Below, piece by piece: positions 7,456-14,001 of a stretch of 14,278 nt of DNA. Source of the stretch: DATNPH01 sp036703315 (lineage in GTDB: Bacteria; Cyanobacteriota; Cyanobacteriia; Cyanobacteriales; Coleofasciculaceae); contig DATNPH010000107.1 in assembly GCA_036703315.1 (NCBI GenBank), positions 1 through 14,278 of the forward strand. The letters run 5' to 3'. A program made the position numbers and the translations under genes. The notes beneath the pieces were generated by a model, which was not told where the DNA came from, did not search any database, and worked only from the letters and a program-made list of their open reading frames with translations. Within the stretch, counting starts at the first letter, position 1; each line of letters opens with the position of its first letter.

Positions 7456-7650
7456 AGAAGGCAGAAGGCAAAAGAAGGAAGGCTTTTATGGAACCAAGTG
7501 GAAGGGGATTCAAACCCCTCCCAACTGGGAGCCAGCAAATATGAAAGATTTGGAAGAGGCTTCAAACCCGTGCTCCCTATCGGTGCCATGAAGGCAGAAG
7601 GCTTTTATGCTTGTTTTTCTGCCTTCTGCCTTCTGCCTTCTGCCTTTCTT
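7455..7650. repeat. Fold-back repeat with GGCAGAA/TTCTGCC heptamers
   Basis: The left side begins GAAGAAGGCAGAAGGC right after the hydrolase stop. The right side is four exact TTCTGCC copies (7617-7644) followed by TTTCTT, the reverse complement. A further GAAGGCAGAAGGCTTTTATG lies at 7589-7608, echoing GGAAGGCTTTTATG at about 7478. Between them TGGAAGGGGATTCAAACCC (7499-7517) recurs as TGGAAGAGGCTTCAAACCC (7551-7569). It is therefore a nested set of short direct and inverted repeats, a non-coding cyanobacterial spacer repeat rather than a gene. Confidence 0.65.
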
Positions 7651-7666
7651 AATCAGTTTGAAGTCA

Positions 7667-7693
7667 TAGAGACGTTCCGGTGGAACGTCTCTA
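7667..7693. repeat. Perfect 12-bp stem palindrome
   Basis: TAGAGACGTTCC, loop GGT, GGAACGTCTCTA. It is a very stable hairpin with no following T run, so it is better read as a dispersed palindromic repeat than as an intrinsic terminator, although it may still end or stabilise the upstream hydrolase transcript. Confidence 0.7.
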
Positions 7694-7742
7694 CAAAGTT
7701 ATGCGGTTTACTGACAAGGAGATATAAAATCCGGATTTTGTA

Positions 7743-7949
7743 TCAAGCCTTATCGCTTCGCGCTGCCCCTTTGGGGCAATCAGCTAAATCGAACACAACT
7801 CTGAACTGCATATTAGGGACGCGCTGACGCAACAACAGAAGATGCCCATTCGCATCTGAGGAACTGCGGTATCGACCAATAATCACCCACTTCCCATGAG
7901 GAAGCAGACGGGCAACAGCCCAAGGCTTGAGACCTACTTTTTTCGTCAT
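7743..7949 (-). CDS. Small conserved-type cyanobacterial hypothetical protein
   Basis: This 68-aa product starts MTKKVGLKPWAVARLLPHG and continues KWVIIGRYRSSSDANGHLLLL and FRVVFDL. I recognise the pattern of a small cyanobacterial hypothetical family (KPW.V.RLLP...GR.RS.SDA.GHL), with no known function. The last residues (DCPKGAARSDKA) come from a short palindromic stretch (GCTGCCCC TTT GGGGCA, about 7762-7779) and look like an added tail, so the original stop may have been displaced. The start is ATG 7949, with GGAGA about 13 nt upstream on the minus strand. A strong hairpin (7982-8021) lies in its presumed 5' leader. It has no membrane segment and no motif for catalysis. It is monocistronic and moderately sure to be real. 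Confidence 0.55.
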   Translation of the reverse strand: MTKKVGLKPWAVARLLPHGKWVIIGRYRSSSDANGHLLLLRQRVPNMQFRVVFDLADCPKGAARSDKA

Positions 7950-7981
7950 AATGAACTTGTCTCCATACGAAAGTTGGAGCC

Positions 7982-8021
7982 AGAGCCAGCCTCAGACTTC
8001 CCAGGGTACCGGGCTGGCTCT
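7982..8021. repeat. Hairpin with 10-bp perfect stem upstream of the small gene
   Basis: AGAGCCAGCC (7982-7991) pairs with GGCTGGCTCT (8012-8021) around a 20-nt loop that has its own CCC/GGG complementarity. It lies about 33 nt upstream of ATG 7949 on the minus strand, so it could be a structured 5' leader. No riboswitch family is recognised. Confidence 0.55.
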
Positions 8022-8145
8022 TGACTTTGTTGCAGTTGCAACATTATCACATTATCATAGTGTATAATTTTATGCAAGTAAATTCTGTAACTACTTAGAA
8101 AACCGTGTAGTACCCATTAACCCAGTGATATTGCATCGAAGGTGG

Positions 8146-8175
8146 CGTAGGGGCGCAAGGCCTTGCGTTCCTACG
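8146..8175. repeat. 30-bp dispersed-type palindrome
   Basis: CGTAGGGGCGCAAGG (8146-8160) pairs completely with CCTTGCGTTCCTACG (8161-8175), with only two G-U pairs. Flanks (AACCCAGTGATA to the left, GGGTTACTGGTAT to the right) give a longer imperfect inverted repeat. The GTAGGGGC... form is common in cyanobacterial spacers; a related GTGCCCCTACAA occurs at 13975-13986. Confidence 0.65.
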
Positions 8176-8222
8176 AAGGGTTACTGGTATAAATAGGCGA
8201 TCGCTGTTGGTCTGTTTTAGAT

Positions 8223-8256
8223 AAAAAAAAGTGGTCTATGACTTGCATAAACCACT
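8223..8256 (-). terminator. Intrinsic terminator, probably the original pepP terminator
   Basis: On the minus strand AGTGGTTTATG, loop CAAGT, CATAGACCACT forms an 11-bp stem with one G-U pair, followed by eight T residues (8230-8223): a textbook Rho-independent terminator. It lies 3 nt outside the inferred right end of the IS element. With the IS removed it would fall about 30 nt after the pepP stop. Confidence 0.8.
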
Positions 8257-8258
8257 GA

Positions 8259-8420
8259 TTGACATACTCCCCGCCGTGAACGGTCGGGGATTCTTTACGC
8301 TTCATTGGGTCGTGCTACCGAAGTAGTCTTACCGTCCCTCGACGTACATTTATAGTCGTGCCGATGCCCCGTGCCGACTTTTTCTATATTTGCAGATGCG
8401 TTTTCGTCTCTATCATGTTC
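8259..8420 (-). ncRNA. Probable omega RNA (TnpB guide RNA scaffold), 5' limit approximate
   Basis: In characterised IS605-type TnpB systems the guide scaffold is the 3' end of the tnpB transcript plus the right end of the element, and the guide is the flanking DNA. Here that is the minus-strand 3' end of tnpB and the right-end hairpin, ending at GTATGTCAA. The guide would begin TCAGTGGTTTATGC. This is inferred from family organisation; the 5' limit is a guess. Confidence 0.4.
8268..8290. repeat. Right-end subterminal hairpin of the IS
   Basis: TCCCCG (8268-8273) pairs with CGGGGA (8285-8290). An inner CCG/CGG pair closes a TGAA loop with one bulged T. This is the type of hairpin recognised by TnpA and also forming the 3' part of the TnpB guide RNA scaffold. 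Confidence 0.7.
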
Positions 8421-9485
8421 GCTACCACAACCTAAACAAAGAATAGAGCGCACTGACAAATCAACTTTGCCCCACTTGTAGCCACAATCAGAACAGGTTT
8501 GGCTAGTTGGTTCCCATCGGCTAATAACTACAAACTTGCGTCCGTACTTTTCACATTTAGCCTCAATCAAAACCCTAAACTCTCTCCATCCTTGTTGACT
8601 GATTACCCTAGACAGTTTACGGTTTTTAACCATCCCGGACACATTTAAATCTTCCAAAACGATAGCTTGGTTTTCATTAACGATTTTGGTTGATAGCTTG
8701 TGCAAGAAGTCCTTGCGAGTATCAGCAATTTGGTTGTGTAGCTTGGCAATCTGAATCCTGGTTCGGTTTCGTCGCTTTGAGTCTTTTTGCTGACGAGCTA
8801 ACTTACGCTGAAGTTTACGCACTCTACACTCTAGAGCTTTGTAACTGGGACTGACAGCTTTTCCCCCGTTACTCATGACAGCAAAAGTCTTGATACCTAA
8901 ATCAATGCCGATGCTTTGGTTTTTGGCATTAACACTGATTGGGTCAATATCTACGACAAAGCTTAAGAAATAACGGTTAGCACAGTCTTTAATAACAGTT
9001 ACAGAGCTAGGCTCAGATGGTAATTTCCTTGACCAGATGGGTCTAACGACGCCTATCTTTGCGAGATAGATACCATCCTCTTTAATAGAAAAGCCACCTA
9101 TCCTGAATCGTGCTGATTGACTATTAATTCGTTTTTTGAACTTAGGATAACCAACCTTCCTACCTTTTCTCTTGCCTTTACAGGAATCGAAAAAGTTCTT
9201 GAAAGCTATCTCTAAATCGGCTACAGACTGTTGTAGTGGAATGTTTGAAACTTCGCTCAACCATGCTCTAGCTTCAGTCTTTTTTGCCTGAGTGATAACT
9301 ATCTTCTGGAGTTCAGCGGATTTAGGTTTCTTTGTCGAGCGGGTACGCTCGCCCGCTTCGCTAACAGATTGCTTGCAGATAGCCAAAGCATCGTTGTATA
9401 CCACACGGACGCAACCGAACAACCGAGCTAAACTCTGTTGCTGTTGGTCTGTTGGATAAAAACGATACTGGTATCTTGCCTTCAT
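8295..9485 (-). CDS. tnpB: TnpB RNA-guided nuclease / IS605 OrfB
   Basis: The 396-aa product is the usual TnpB length. Seen: N-terminal OrfB helix-turn-helix region (YQYRFYPTDQQQQSLARLFG), the RuvC-like core with IGIDLGIKT (Asp195), VLEDLNVSGM (Glu278), a zinc ribbon SQTCSDCGYKWG...LCLGCG (Cys331, Cys334, Cys350, Cys353), and HDRDENASANI (Asp360). All three catalytic acids and four zinc cysteines are present, so it looks active. Family knowledge: TnpB cuts DNA at sites matching the guide next to a transposon-adjacent motif and helps retain the element. ATG 9485 opens with the standard MKARYQYRFYPT. It is divergent from tnpA, and its 3' end lies inside the right-end region. Confidence 0.95.
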   Translation of the reverse strand: MKARYQYRFYPTDQQQQSLARLFGCVRVVYNDALAICKQSVSEAGERTRSTKKPKSAELQKIVITQAKKTEARAWLSEVSNIPLQQSVADLEIAFKNFFDSCKGKRKGRKVGYPKFKKRINSQSARFRIGGFSIKEDGIYLAKIGVVRPIWSRKLPSEPSSVTVIKDCANRYFLSFVVDIDPISVNAKNQSIGIDLGIKTFAVMSNGGKAVSPSYKALECRVRKLQRKLARQQKDSKRRNRTRIQIAKLHNQIADTRKDFLHKLSTKIVNENQAIVLEDLNVSGMVKNRKLSRVISQQGWREFRVLIEAKCEKYGRKFVVISRWEPTSQTCSDCGYKWGKVDLSVRSILCLGCGSEHDRDENASANIEKVGTGHRHDYKCTSRDGKTTSVARPNEA

Positions 9486-9536
9486 TGCCCGTGCTAAGAT
9501 TGGTCTGTGGCTTAATTATATATTGGTCTGCATAAA

Positions 9537-9935
9537 GTGACAACCCAATTTCGGAGAGAAAGACATAGCCTTACAGACCTCAAGATTCACTTGGTCTGTG
9601 TTACGAAATATCGCAAACCTGTATTTACAGCCAAAAGCTTGGAAATTATCGAGAAATCTTTTGGTGAAGTATCAGAAAAAATGGATTTTAGTGTACTCGA
9701 ATTCAATGGAGAGTCTAACCACGTCCACGCACTAATTGAGTTTCCGCCAAAGCTTTCTGTTTCACAAATTGTTAATGCACTCAAAGGGGTTTCAAGTCGC
9801 AGGTATGGGCAAGCTGGGTACACCAAGCCCCATAAAGAAGCTCTTTGGAGTCCCAGCTATTTTGCTATATCAGTTGGCGGCGCACCACTGGAGGTCTTGA
9901 AAGAATACATCAGAAATCAAGAAAAGCCGTCCTAG
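9537..9935 (+). CDS. tnpA: TnpA, Y1 HUH transposase of IS200/IS605 family
   Basis: The 132-aa product is full length for the family. The HUH motif is HVH at residues 62-64 (NHVHALIEFPPKLS), the likely nucleophile is Tyr124 in LKEYIRNQEKPS, and the central LKGVSSRRYGQ and LWSPSYF blocks are conserved. The start is GTG at 9537, followed by the standard TTQFRRERHSLTDLKIH. It catalyses excision and insertion of single-stranded element DNA through a 5'-phosphotyrosine bond. Its TAG stop (9933-9935) lies in the left-end hairpin CCGTCCT AGA AGGACGG (9927-9943), so the coding end and the recognition hairpin overlap. It is divergent from tnpB across a 51-bp shared start region. Confidence 0.95.
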   Translation: MTTQFRRERHSLTDLKIHLVCVTKYRKPVFTAKSLEIIEKSFGEVSEKMDFSVLEFNGESNHVHALIEFPPKLSVSQIVNALKGVSSRRYGQAGYTKPHKEALWSPSYFAISVGGAPLEVLKEYIRNQEKPS

Positions 9936-9943
9936 AAGGACGG
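9927..9943. repeat. Left-end subterminal hairpin of the IS
   Basis: CCGTCCT, loop AGA, AGGACGG: a 7-bp perfect stem overlapping the last two sense codons and the stop of tnpA. It is the expected TnpA recognition hairpin near the left end. Confidence 0.7.
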
Positions 9944-9986
9944 GGCTTGAATCCCATTATTTTCGGTCAAAAGGCAAAGAGATTAA

Positions 9987-11342
9987 TTACTTATTCTTTT
10001 TAGCTTTTTCCTTTTTACTTTTACCTTTTGACGGCTCCATATCCTCTATAGATTTAGGAACAGCTGCTGTCAGCACCTCATGCCCGGACTCGGTAACTAA
10101 TACATCATCCTCAATCCGAATCCCAATACCGCGCCAACGGTCATCAATCGGCGGTTGACCTTCAGCCGGTTCCACGTCAAGACCAATATAAAGTCCTGGT
10201 TCCACTGTCACTACATGACCGGGTTGCAACAACTGCCAGTTCTCGCCATGCTTATAAACACCAGCATCATGGACATCCAAACCTAGCCAGTGACCGGTGC
10301 GGTGCATATAGAAGGGTTTGTATTTTTCTTCTTTGATAATTTCCTCAATGTCACCGGCGAGAAGTCCTAAATCCATCAACCCTTCGACTAACACACGCAC
10401 AGCTGTGTCATGAAATAAATTGTAGGGGTTGCCTGGTTGAACTTGCGCGATCGCTTCCAACTGTGCCTTCAAAACAAGCTCATACAGTATCTTTTGCTCT
10501 GGCGTAAACGTATTGCCTACCGGGAAAGTGCGAGTAATATCGGCGTTGTAGTACCCGTAGGAACAACCTGCATCAATTAGCAGTAAGTCGTTATCCTGCA
10601 TCTGCCGATCATTCTCGATGTAGTGCAGGATACAGCTATTGGCACCCGACGCCACAATGGAGGGATAAGCCGGTCCAATAGCACCATGCCGCCGAAAGAT
10701 ATGTTCTAACTCAGCTTGCACTTCATACTCATAGCGTCCGGGTTGCGCGAACTCCCGTGCATGATTGTGCGCTTCAACGGAGATAGCAACCGCTTTACGC
10801 AGCAGATCCAATTCTGCGGCACTCTTGACTTGGCGCATGGCATGGAGAACGGGATGAGTAGATTCAATGGCAATTGGACCCGTGCCGCGCTTGGGATAAC
10901 CCGCCATTAATCGCTGCCAGTGCTTAATAATCACATCGTTGAAACGGTGATCGCGTCCCAAGTGGTAATAAATCCGATCCGCCTTTTCTATATACTTAGG
11001 TAACTTCTCATCCAGTTCCGTAATTGGATACACCTCATCTGCCCCAAATTTTTCCTTAGCGGCTTCTACACCAGTACGGTAGCCTGTCCAGACTTCTTTC
11101 TCCCGTTCTTTTGGTTGAACAAACAGCACAAATCGGTGTTCTTCATGATGCGGCGCGAGTACTACTACCGCTTCCGGTTCATTAAAACCCGTCAGGTAAA
11201 AAAAATCGCTATCTTGCCGAAACGCATACTCAACATCATTGTGCATAACAGCAACGGGTGCGCTCTTGAATATCGCCGTTCCCGTGCCAATCTTGGCCAT
11301 CAACTGTTCGCGACGCTCTTTGTACTCTGTTTGCAGAATCAT
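9987..11342 (-). CDS. pepP: Xaa-Pro aminopeptidase, M24B family
   Basis: The 451-aa product removes N-terminal residues ahead of proline in the cytoplasm. It has the AMP_N domain (residues 1-135, DSDFFYLTGFNEPEAV) and a pita-bread peptidase domain with all five metal ligands: Asp257 (LLLIDAG), Asp268 (NADITRTFPVG), His351 (HRTGHWLGLDVHD), Glu381 (VTVEPGLYI) and Glu411 (IGIRIEDDVLV). Length and motif order fit E. coli PepP. An unusual Lys-rich tail (KGKSKKEKAKKNK) follows the fold. ATG 11342 opens with the usual MILQTEYKERREQL; a weak ACAGG lies just upstream on the minus strand. Downstream, an IS605-type element begins about 20 bp after the stop and appears to have separated the gene from its terminator at 8223-8256. 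Confidence 0.93.
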   Translation of the reverse strand: MILQTEYKERREQLMAKIGTGTAIFKSAPVAVMHNDVEYAFRQDSDFFYLTGFNEPEAVVVLAPHHEEHRFVLFVQPKEREKEVWTGYRTGVEAAKEKFGADEVYPITELDEKLPKYIEKADRIYYHLGRDHRFNDVIIKHWQRLMAGYPKRGTGPIAIESTHPVLHAMRQVKSAAELDLLRKAVAISVEAHNHAREFAQPGRYEYEVQAELEHIFRRHGAIGPAYPSIVASGANSCILHYIENDRQMQDNDLLLIDAGCSYGYYNADITRTFPVGNTFTPEQKILYELVLKAQLEAIAQVQPGNPYNLFHDTAVRVLVEGLMDLGLLAGDIEEIIKEEKYKPFYMHRTGHWLGLDVHDAGVYKHGENWQLLQPGHVVTVEPGLYIGLDVEPAEGQPPIDDRWRGIGIRIEDDVLVTESGHEVLTAAVPKSIEDMEPSKGKSKKEKAKKNK

Positions 11343-11448
11343 ACCTGTTTTCTACTACTCTGACGGTTATGCAATTAATTATTGATTTTCTGGACAACAC
11401 TCAGCCAACGTAGCTATTTTTTGGGGAACTGTAGCTCTCAGTTAAACA

Positions 11449-11477
11449 TTGTTACGCTGACCTAGGTGTGTCATAAT
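11449..11477 (+). promoter_or_regulatory. Sigma70-like promoter candidate
   Basis: TTGTTA (11449-11454), a 17-bp spacer, and CATAAT (11472-11477). It would start a transcript near 11484 with a leader of about 420 nt before the AhpD-like gene. It is a match by eye to the consensus only. Confidence 0.4.
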
Positions 11478-11530
11478 GAGCCTTCTATCACCGTTGATAA
11501 GCCTTATGTCGCAGCCTGTAAGTTTTTTTT

Positions 11531-11564
11531 GCAACTTATAGACGTTTTATCGCAACTTATAGGC
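11531..11564. repeat. Short direct repeat, 21-bp period
   Basis: GCAACTTATAGAC (11531-11543) and GCAACTTATAGGC (11552-11564) are spaced by two helical turns, a spacing that would put bound proteins on the same DNA face. GCAACTTATG also occurs near 645. It could be an operator or a dispersed-repeat remnant. Confidence 0.4.
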
Positions 11565-11750
11565 ATTCTACTGAACTTAACCACTTGTGACTGAAATCAG
11601 CCCTCACAGAGCTAAATCCGAGGAAACTAGATAGGGTTAGGCGTCGGAAACTCACGAAGTGCAGTGTACGTTCGCGAAACGAACCGAAGGCTGGTGCGGA
11701 GTACAGGGTGTAACGATAACACAGCCCACTAGAGAGTGAATATTAATGTC

Positions 11751-11769
11751 TATCCCCTAGAAGGGGATA
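11751..11769. repeat. 7-bp stem hairpin in leader
   Basis: TATCCCC, loop TAGAA, GGGGATA, followed by AAAATC rather than a T run. It is not a convincing terminator; it may stabilise the leader. Confidence 0.5.
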
Positions 11770-11902
11770 AAAATCTCAATGCGTCTTAACCTTTGAGGAA
11801 TGTGATCATCTTGACTCTGATAACTCACTCTACAACAACTAACCTTTAACCCCGCACCACAGAGAAGACCAATCCATATGATCAGAAACATAAGAGGTAA
11901 CT

Positions 11903-12445
11903 ATGGCTCACTTCCCCATTCAGGAATATGACCAACTGTCTGATGCAAAGGCTAAGGCTGTATATGATGAAATTCAGGTTGAACTGGGATTTGGCATGGT
12001 TCCCAATTTGTTCAAATCGATGTCAATCAATCCTGATTTTTTAGAAGCTAGCTGGAAAAAGTTCCGCTCGACAATTCTTGAGGGAAATGTGCCTCGTACC
12101 ATCAAGGAGATGATCGGTATTGCCATTTCACAAGCCAATGATAGCCAGTACGCGCTCCAAGTCCATCTGCACGGGTTATCTGCTCTAGGTATTAGTGAAG
12201 AAGTTCTCCACATGCTTGTCTCTGACTTTGCTAACTGTCCGCTGCCTGAGCGCGAAAAAGCTGTGATCAGCTTTGGCTTACTTGCCGCCACTCAGCCTCA
12301 TAAGTTGACGGATGAAGATTACCAACAGCTGCAAGAGTTAGGATTAGATCAATCAGAAATCTTTGAGCTGATTGCCACGGCGAACTTATTTACAGAAGTC
12401 AATCACTATACGGATGCGATCGCTCTAGAGATTGATGATTTATGA
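11903..12445 (+). CDS. AhpD-fold / carboxymuconolactone decarboxylase-like protein lacking the CxxC pair
   Basis: The 180-aa helical protein has the AhpD/CMD layout: GFGMVPNLFKSMSINPDFLEA (peroxidase-related motif), TIKEMIGIAISQAND, the active-site helix, REKAVISFG, and a C-terminal ATANLFTEVNHYTDAIALEI. Where active AhpD-type enzymes have Cys-x-x-Cys followed by His, this one reads DSQYALQVHLHG, that is Ser81 and Ala84 with His88 kept. The only cysteine is Cys112. Thiol peroxidase chemistry is therefore unlikely, and another catalytic or a binding role is more probable. The start is ATG 11903 with AAGAGG spaced by 5 nt. Its TGA overlaps the cyclase ATG (ATGA), so the two are translated together, suggesting that it senses or modulates for the cyclase. 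That partnership is inference. Confidence 0.8.
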   Translation: MAHFPIQEYDQLSDAKAKAVYDEIQVELGFGMVPNLFKSMSINPDFLEASWKKFRSTILEGNVPRTIKEMIGIAISQANDSQYALQVHLHGLSALGISEEVLHMLVSDFANCPLPEREKAVISFGLLAATQPHKLTDEDYQQLQELGLDQSEIFELIATANLFTEVNHYTDAIALEIDDL

Positions 12446-13785
12446 GTATATATCCCTTTTCAATTAACGGTAGCAGGATTGAAGCTCAGGATCGCGAAGA
12501 ACTGATACGGACAACCCGAAGCCTACTTAGTGAAGCCCAAGCCGTTTCGACGCGCATCGCCGCTTTGAATGAAATTGCCATTGCGATTAACCGCTCCCTA
12601 AATTTGGATGAGATCTTGCGGGTGGTAGGTAAAAAAGCTAAATGGTTACTAGATTTCGAGCACTGTAGTGTGTGCATCCAGCATCATGACGGTTCTTACC
12701 GTCTCGTTACGCTGTTTGGTTCACAAGTAGCAGGTGACTTCTGTGTTTTCTCAAACGAGAATAATTCAATTAGCCGTGCTTTGAAAACGGGACAACCTCA
12801 ACTCAATCCCAAAGATTATCAGAGTACTTTTCTAAACGCCTATGCCTCACACATCATTATTCCTCTCGAAACTGAACAGCACGTTATTGGTTCAATCAAC
12901 TTTGCCACAACACGACCGCCAGGTTACACTCAAGAAGATTTACGCATCGGCTACTTGCTAGCTTTGCAAGTATCAGCAGCACTCCGCAATGCCAAACACT
13001 TTGAGGACATGAACCTGCTGCTGACGGAGATGAATCAACTATACTCCGAACTTAATGCGGAAAGACGCAAGTCTGACGAACTACTTTTGAATACACTTCC
13101 ACATAAAATCGCAGATGAGCTGAAGCAAACCGGCAAAGTAAAACCCGTTTCTTATGAGTCTGCCTCAGTTTTATTTACCGACTTCAAAGACTTCACAAAG
13201 CTAGCTGAACAGCTAACACCCGAAGAGCTTGTTGATGAGTTAGATTACTGCTTTTCTTACTTTGATACGGTCATCGAAGCCCACAATCTAGAAAAATTGA
13301 AAACCATCGGTGATAGTTACATGTGTGTTGCAGGAATTCCTACTCCTACACAAACTCATGCCATTGATGCTGTCCTCGCCGCCTTAAAAATTCGAGCCTT
13401 CATGAACTGGCGAAAACAGGAAAAAATTCGAAACAATCAACCTTATTGGGAAATTCGGCTCGGTATTCACTCCGGTTCATTACTAGCTGGTGTGATTGGC
13501 ACGAAAAAGTTTACTTATGATGTGTGGGGCGATGCTGTTAATATTGCCTCCCGAATGGAATCATCAAGTCTTCCCGGTGCTATTAATATTTCACAATCAA
13601 CTTTCGAATTAGTTAAAGATTTTTTTGATTGTGAACATCGCGGGAAAGTTGCTGCAAAACATAAGGGCTTTATTGATATGTATTTTGTAAAGGGTATCAA
13701 AAAGAATTTGTCCCTGGACTCATTGTGTCTAATGCCGAATGATAAATTTAATGCTCTTCATTCAGCAATGTATAGCAGGTGTTAG
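12442..13785 (+). CDS. GAF-domain class III adenylate cyclase
   Basis: The 447-aa soluble protein makes cAMP from ATP. A GAF domain spans about residues 35-185 (LNEIAIAINRSLNLDEIL...ALQVSAALRNA), a coiled-coil linker covers 186-215, and the class III catalytic domain runs from about 235 to 425. Metal Asp247 (LFTDFKDFT) and Asp291 (TIGDSYM), base-selecting Lys287 and Asp360 (KLKTIGD, TYDVWGD) and transition-state Asn367 and Arg371 (DAVNIASRME) are all present. The Lys/Asp pair indicates ATP rather than GTP. LLLNTLPHKIADELK just before the core is the usual linker signal helix. It homodimerises in this family. The GAF ligand is unknown; NKFxE of cyclic-nucleotide GAFs is not seen. It follows the AhpD-like gene with a 4-nt overlap. 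The stop lies only 7 bp before a MITE. Confidence 0.92.
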   Translation: MSIYPFSINGSRIEAQDREELIRTTRSLLSEAQAVSTRIAALNEIAIAINRSLNLDEILRVVGKKAKWLLDFEHCSVCIQHHDGSYRLVTLFGSQVAGDFCVFSNENNSISRALKTGQPQLNPKDYQSTFLNAYASHIIIPLETEQHVIGSINFATTRPPGYTQEDLRIGYLLALQVSAALRNAKHFEDMNLLLTEMNQLYSELNAERRKSDELLLNTLPHKIADELKQTGKVKPVSYESASVLFTDFKDFTKLAEQLTPEELVDELDYCFSYFDTVIEAHNLEKLKTIGDSYMCVAGIPTPTQTHAIDAVLAALKIRAFMNWRKQEKIRNNQPYWEIRLGIHSGSLLAGVIGTKKFTYDVWGDAVNIASRMESSSLPGAINISQSTFELVKDFFDCEHRGKVAAKHKGFIDMYFVKGIKKNLSLDSLCLMPNDKFNALHSAMYSRC

Positions 13786-13791
13786 GTGTCA

Positions 13792-13967
13792 GGTGTCAAC
13801 TTAAGCATAAACACGCTCAGTTCTCTGATTTCCCCCTCTCTCCTGGTAGGAGAGGGGAGCCAAAGCCTCCAGTTTCCCTTCTCCCTTCAAGGGAGAAGAA
13901 GGGGTTAGGGGATAAGGGGAAAGGGTGAAAACCTTGTGCCATCAACGTTTCACCTTAAGTTGACACC
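13792..13967. repeat. Second MITE-like element, 14-bp perfect terminal inverted repeats
   Basis: GGTGTCAACTTAAG (13792-13805) and CTTAAGTTGACACC (13954-13967) are exact inverse copies bounding 176 bp with no gene. The interior has hairpins such as CCCTCTC...GAGAGGG around 13835-13858 and a C/T-then-A/G-rich part. AGGTGTC is doubled at the left edge (13784-13797). It sits between the convergent cyclase and CHAT genes. It differs from the MITE at 3-139 in terminal sequence. Confidence 0.75.
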
Positions 13968-14001
13968 AATGGTCGTGCCCCTACAAGCAACTGTGTTCCA
14001 C

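Larger units (their letters stand above)
8259..9965. mobile_element. IS200/IS605-family insertion sequence with divergent tnpA and tnpB
   Basis: The element is about 1.7 kb and has tnpB on the minus strand and tnpA on the plus strand, starts 51 bp apart, the IS605-type layout. Subterminal hairpins occur at both ends (8268-8290 and 9927-9943), without inverted-repeat termini, as expected for this single-strand transposition family. On the minus strand the right end reads GTATGTCAA (TCAA-type end at 8262-8259). The left end probably begins after TTGAC (9970-9966). The ends are inferred from family habit, not from an empty site. Both genes look full length. Confidence 0.85.
11343..11902. other. 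560-bp spacer: divergent control region and long leader for the AhpD-like/cyclase pair
   Basis: No gene is seen. The region holds a sigma70-like promoter (11449-11477), two GCAACTTATAG(A/G)C copies 21 bp apart (11531, 11552), a structured-looking segment at about 11583-11746 with small hairpins (GTTCG, CGAAA, CGAAC at 11670-11684), and a hairpin at 11751-11769. A good ribosome site (AAGAGG, 11892-11897) precedes the 11903 ATG. The pepP promoter on the minus strand must also lie at the left side but is not clear. Confidence 0.55.

Noticed and set aside
7499..7580. tRNA-like T-arm (GGATTCAAACCC)
   Set aside because: No acceptor, D or anticodon stems in register on either strand; it is part of a short direct repeat.
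7667..7693. Intrinsic terminator for the hydrolase gene
   Set aside because: Strong stem but no T run on either side and more than 200 bp from the stop; better read as a dispersed palindrome.
8203..9453. 14-bp identity GCTGTTGGTCTGTT between the spacer (8203) and the 5' end of tnpB, plus other TGGTCTG copies
   Set aside because: A single 14-bp match is near chance level in 14 kb and it does not coincide with the IS ends.
11583..11746. Group II intron 5' domain fragment
   Set aside because: Some phrases (ACCGAAGGCTG, GTGTAACGATAACAC) recall domain I of bacterial introns, but there is no domain V, no reverse transcriptase and no clear 5' end; kept only as an unassigned structured region.
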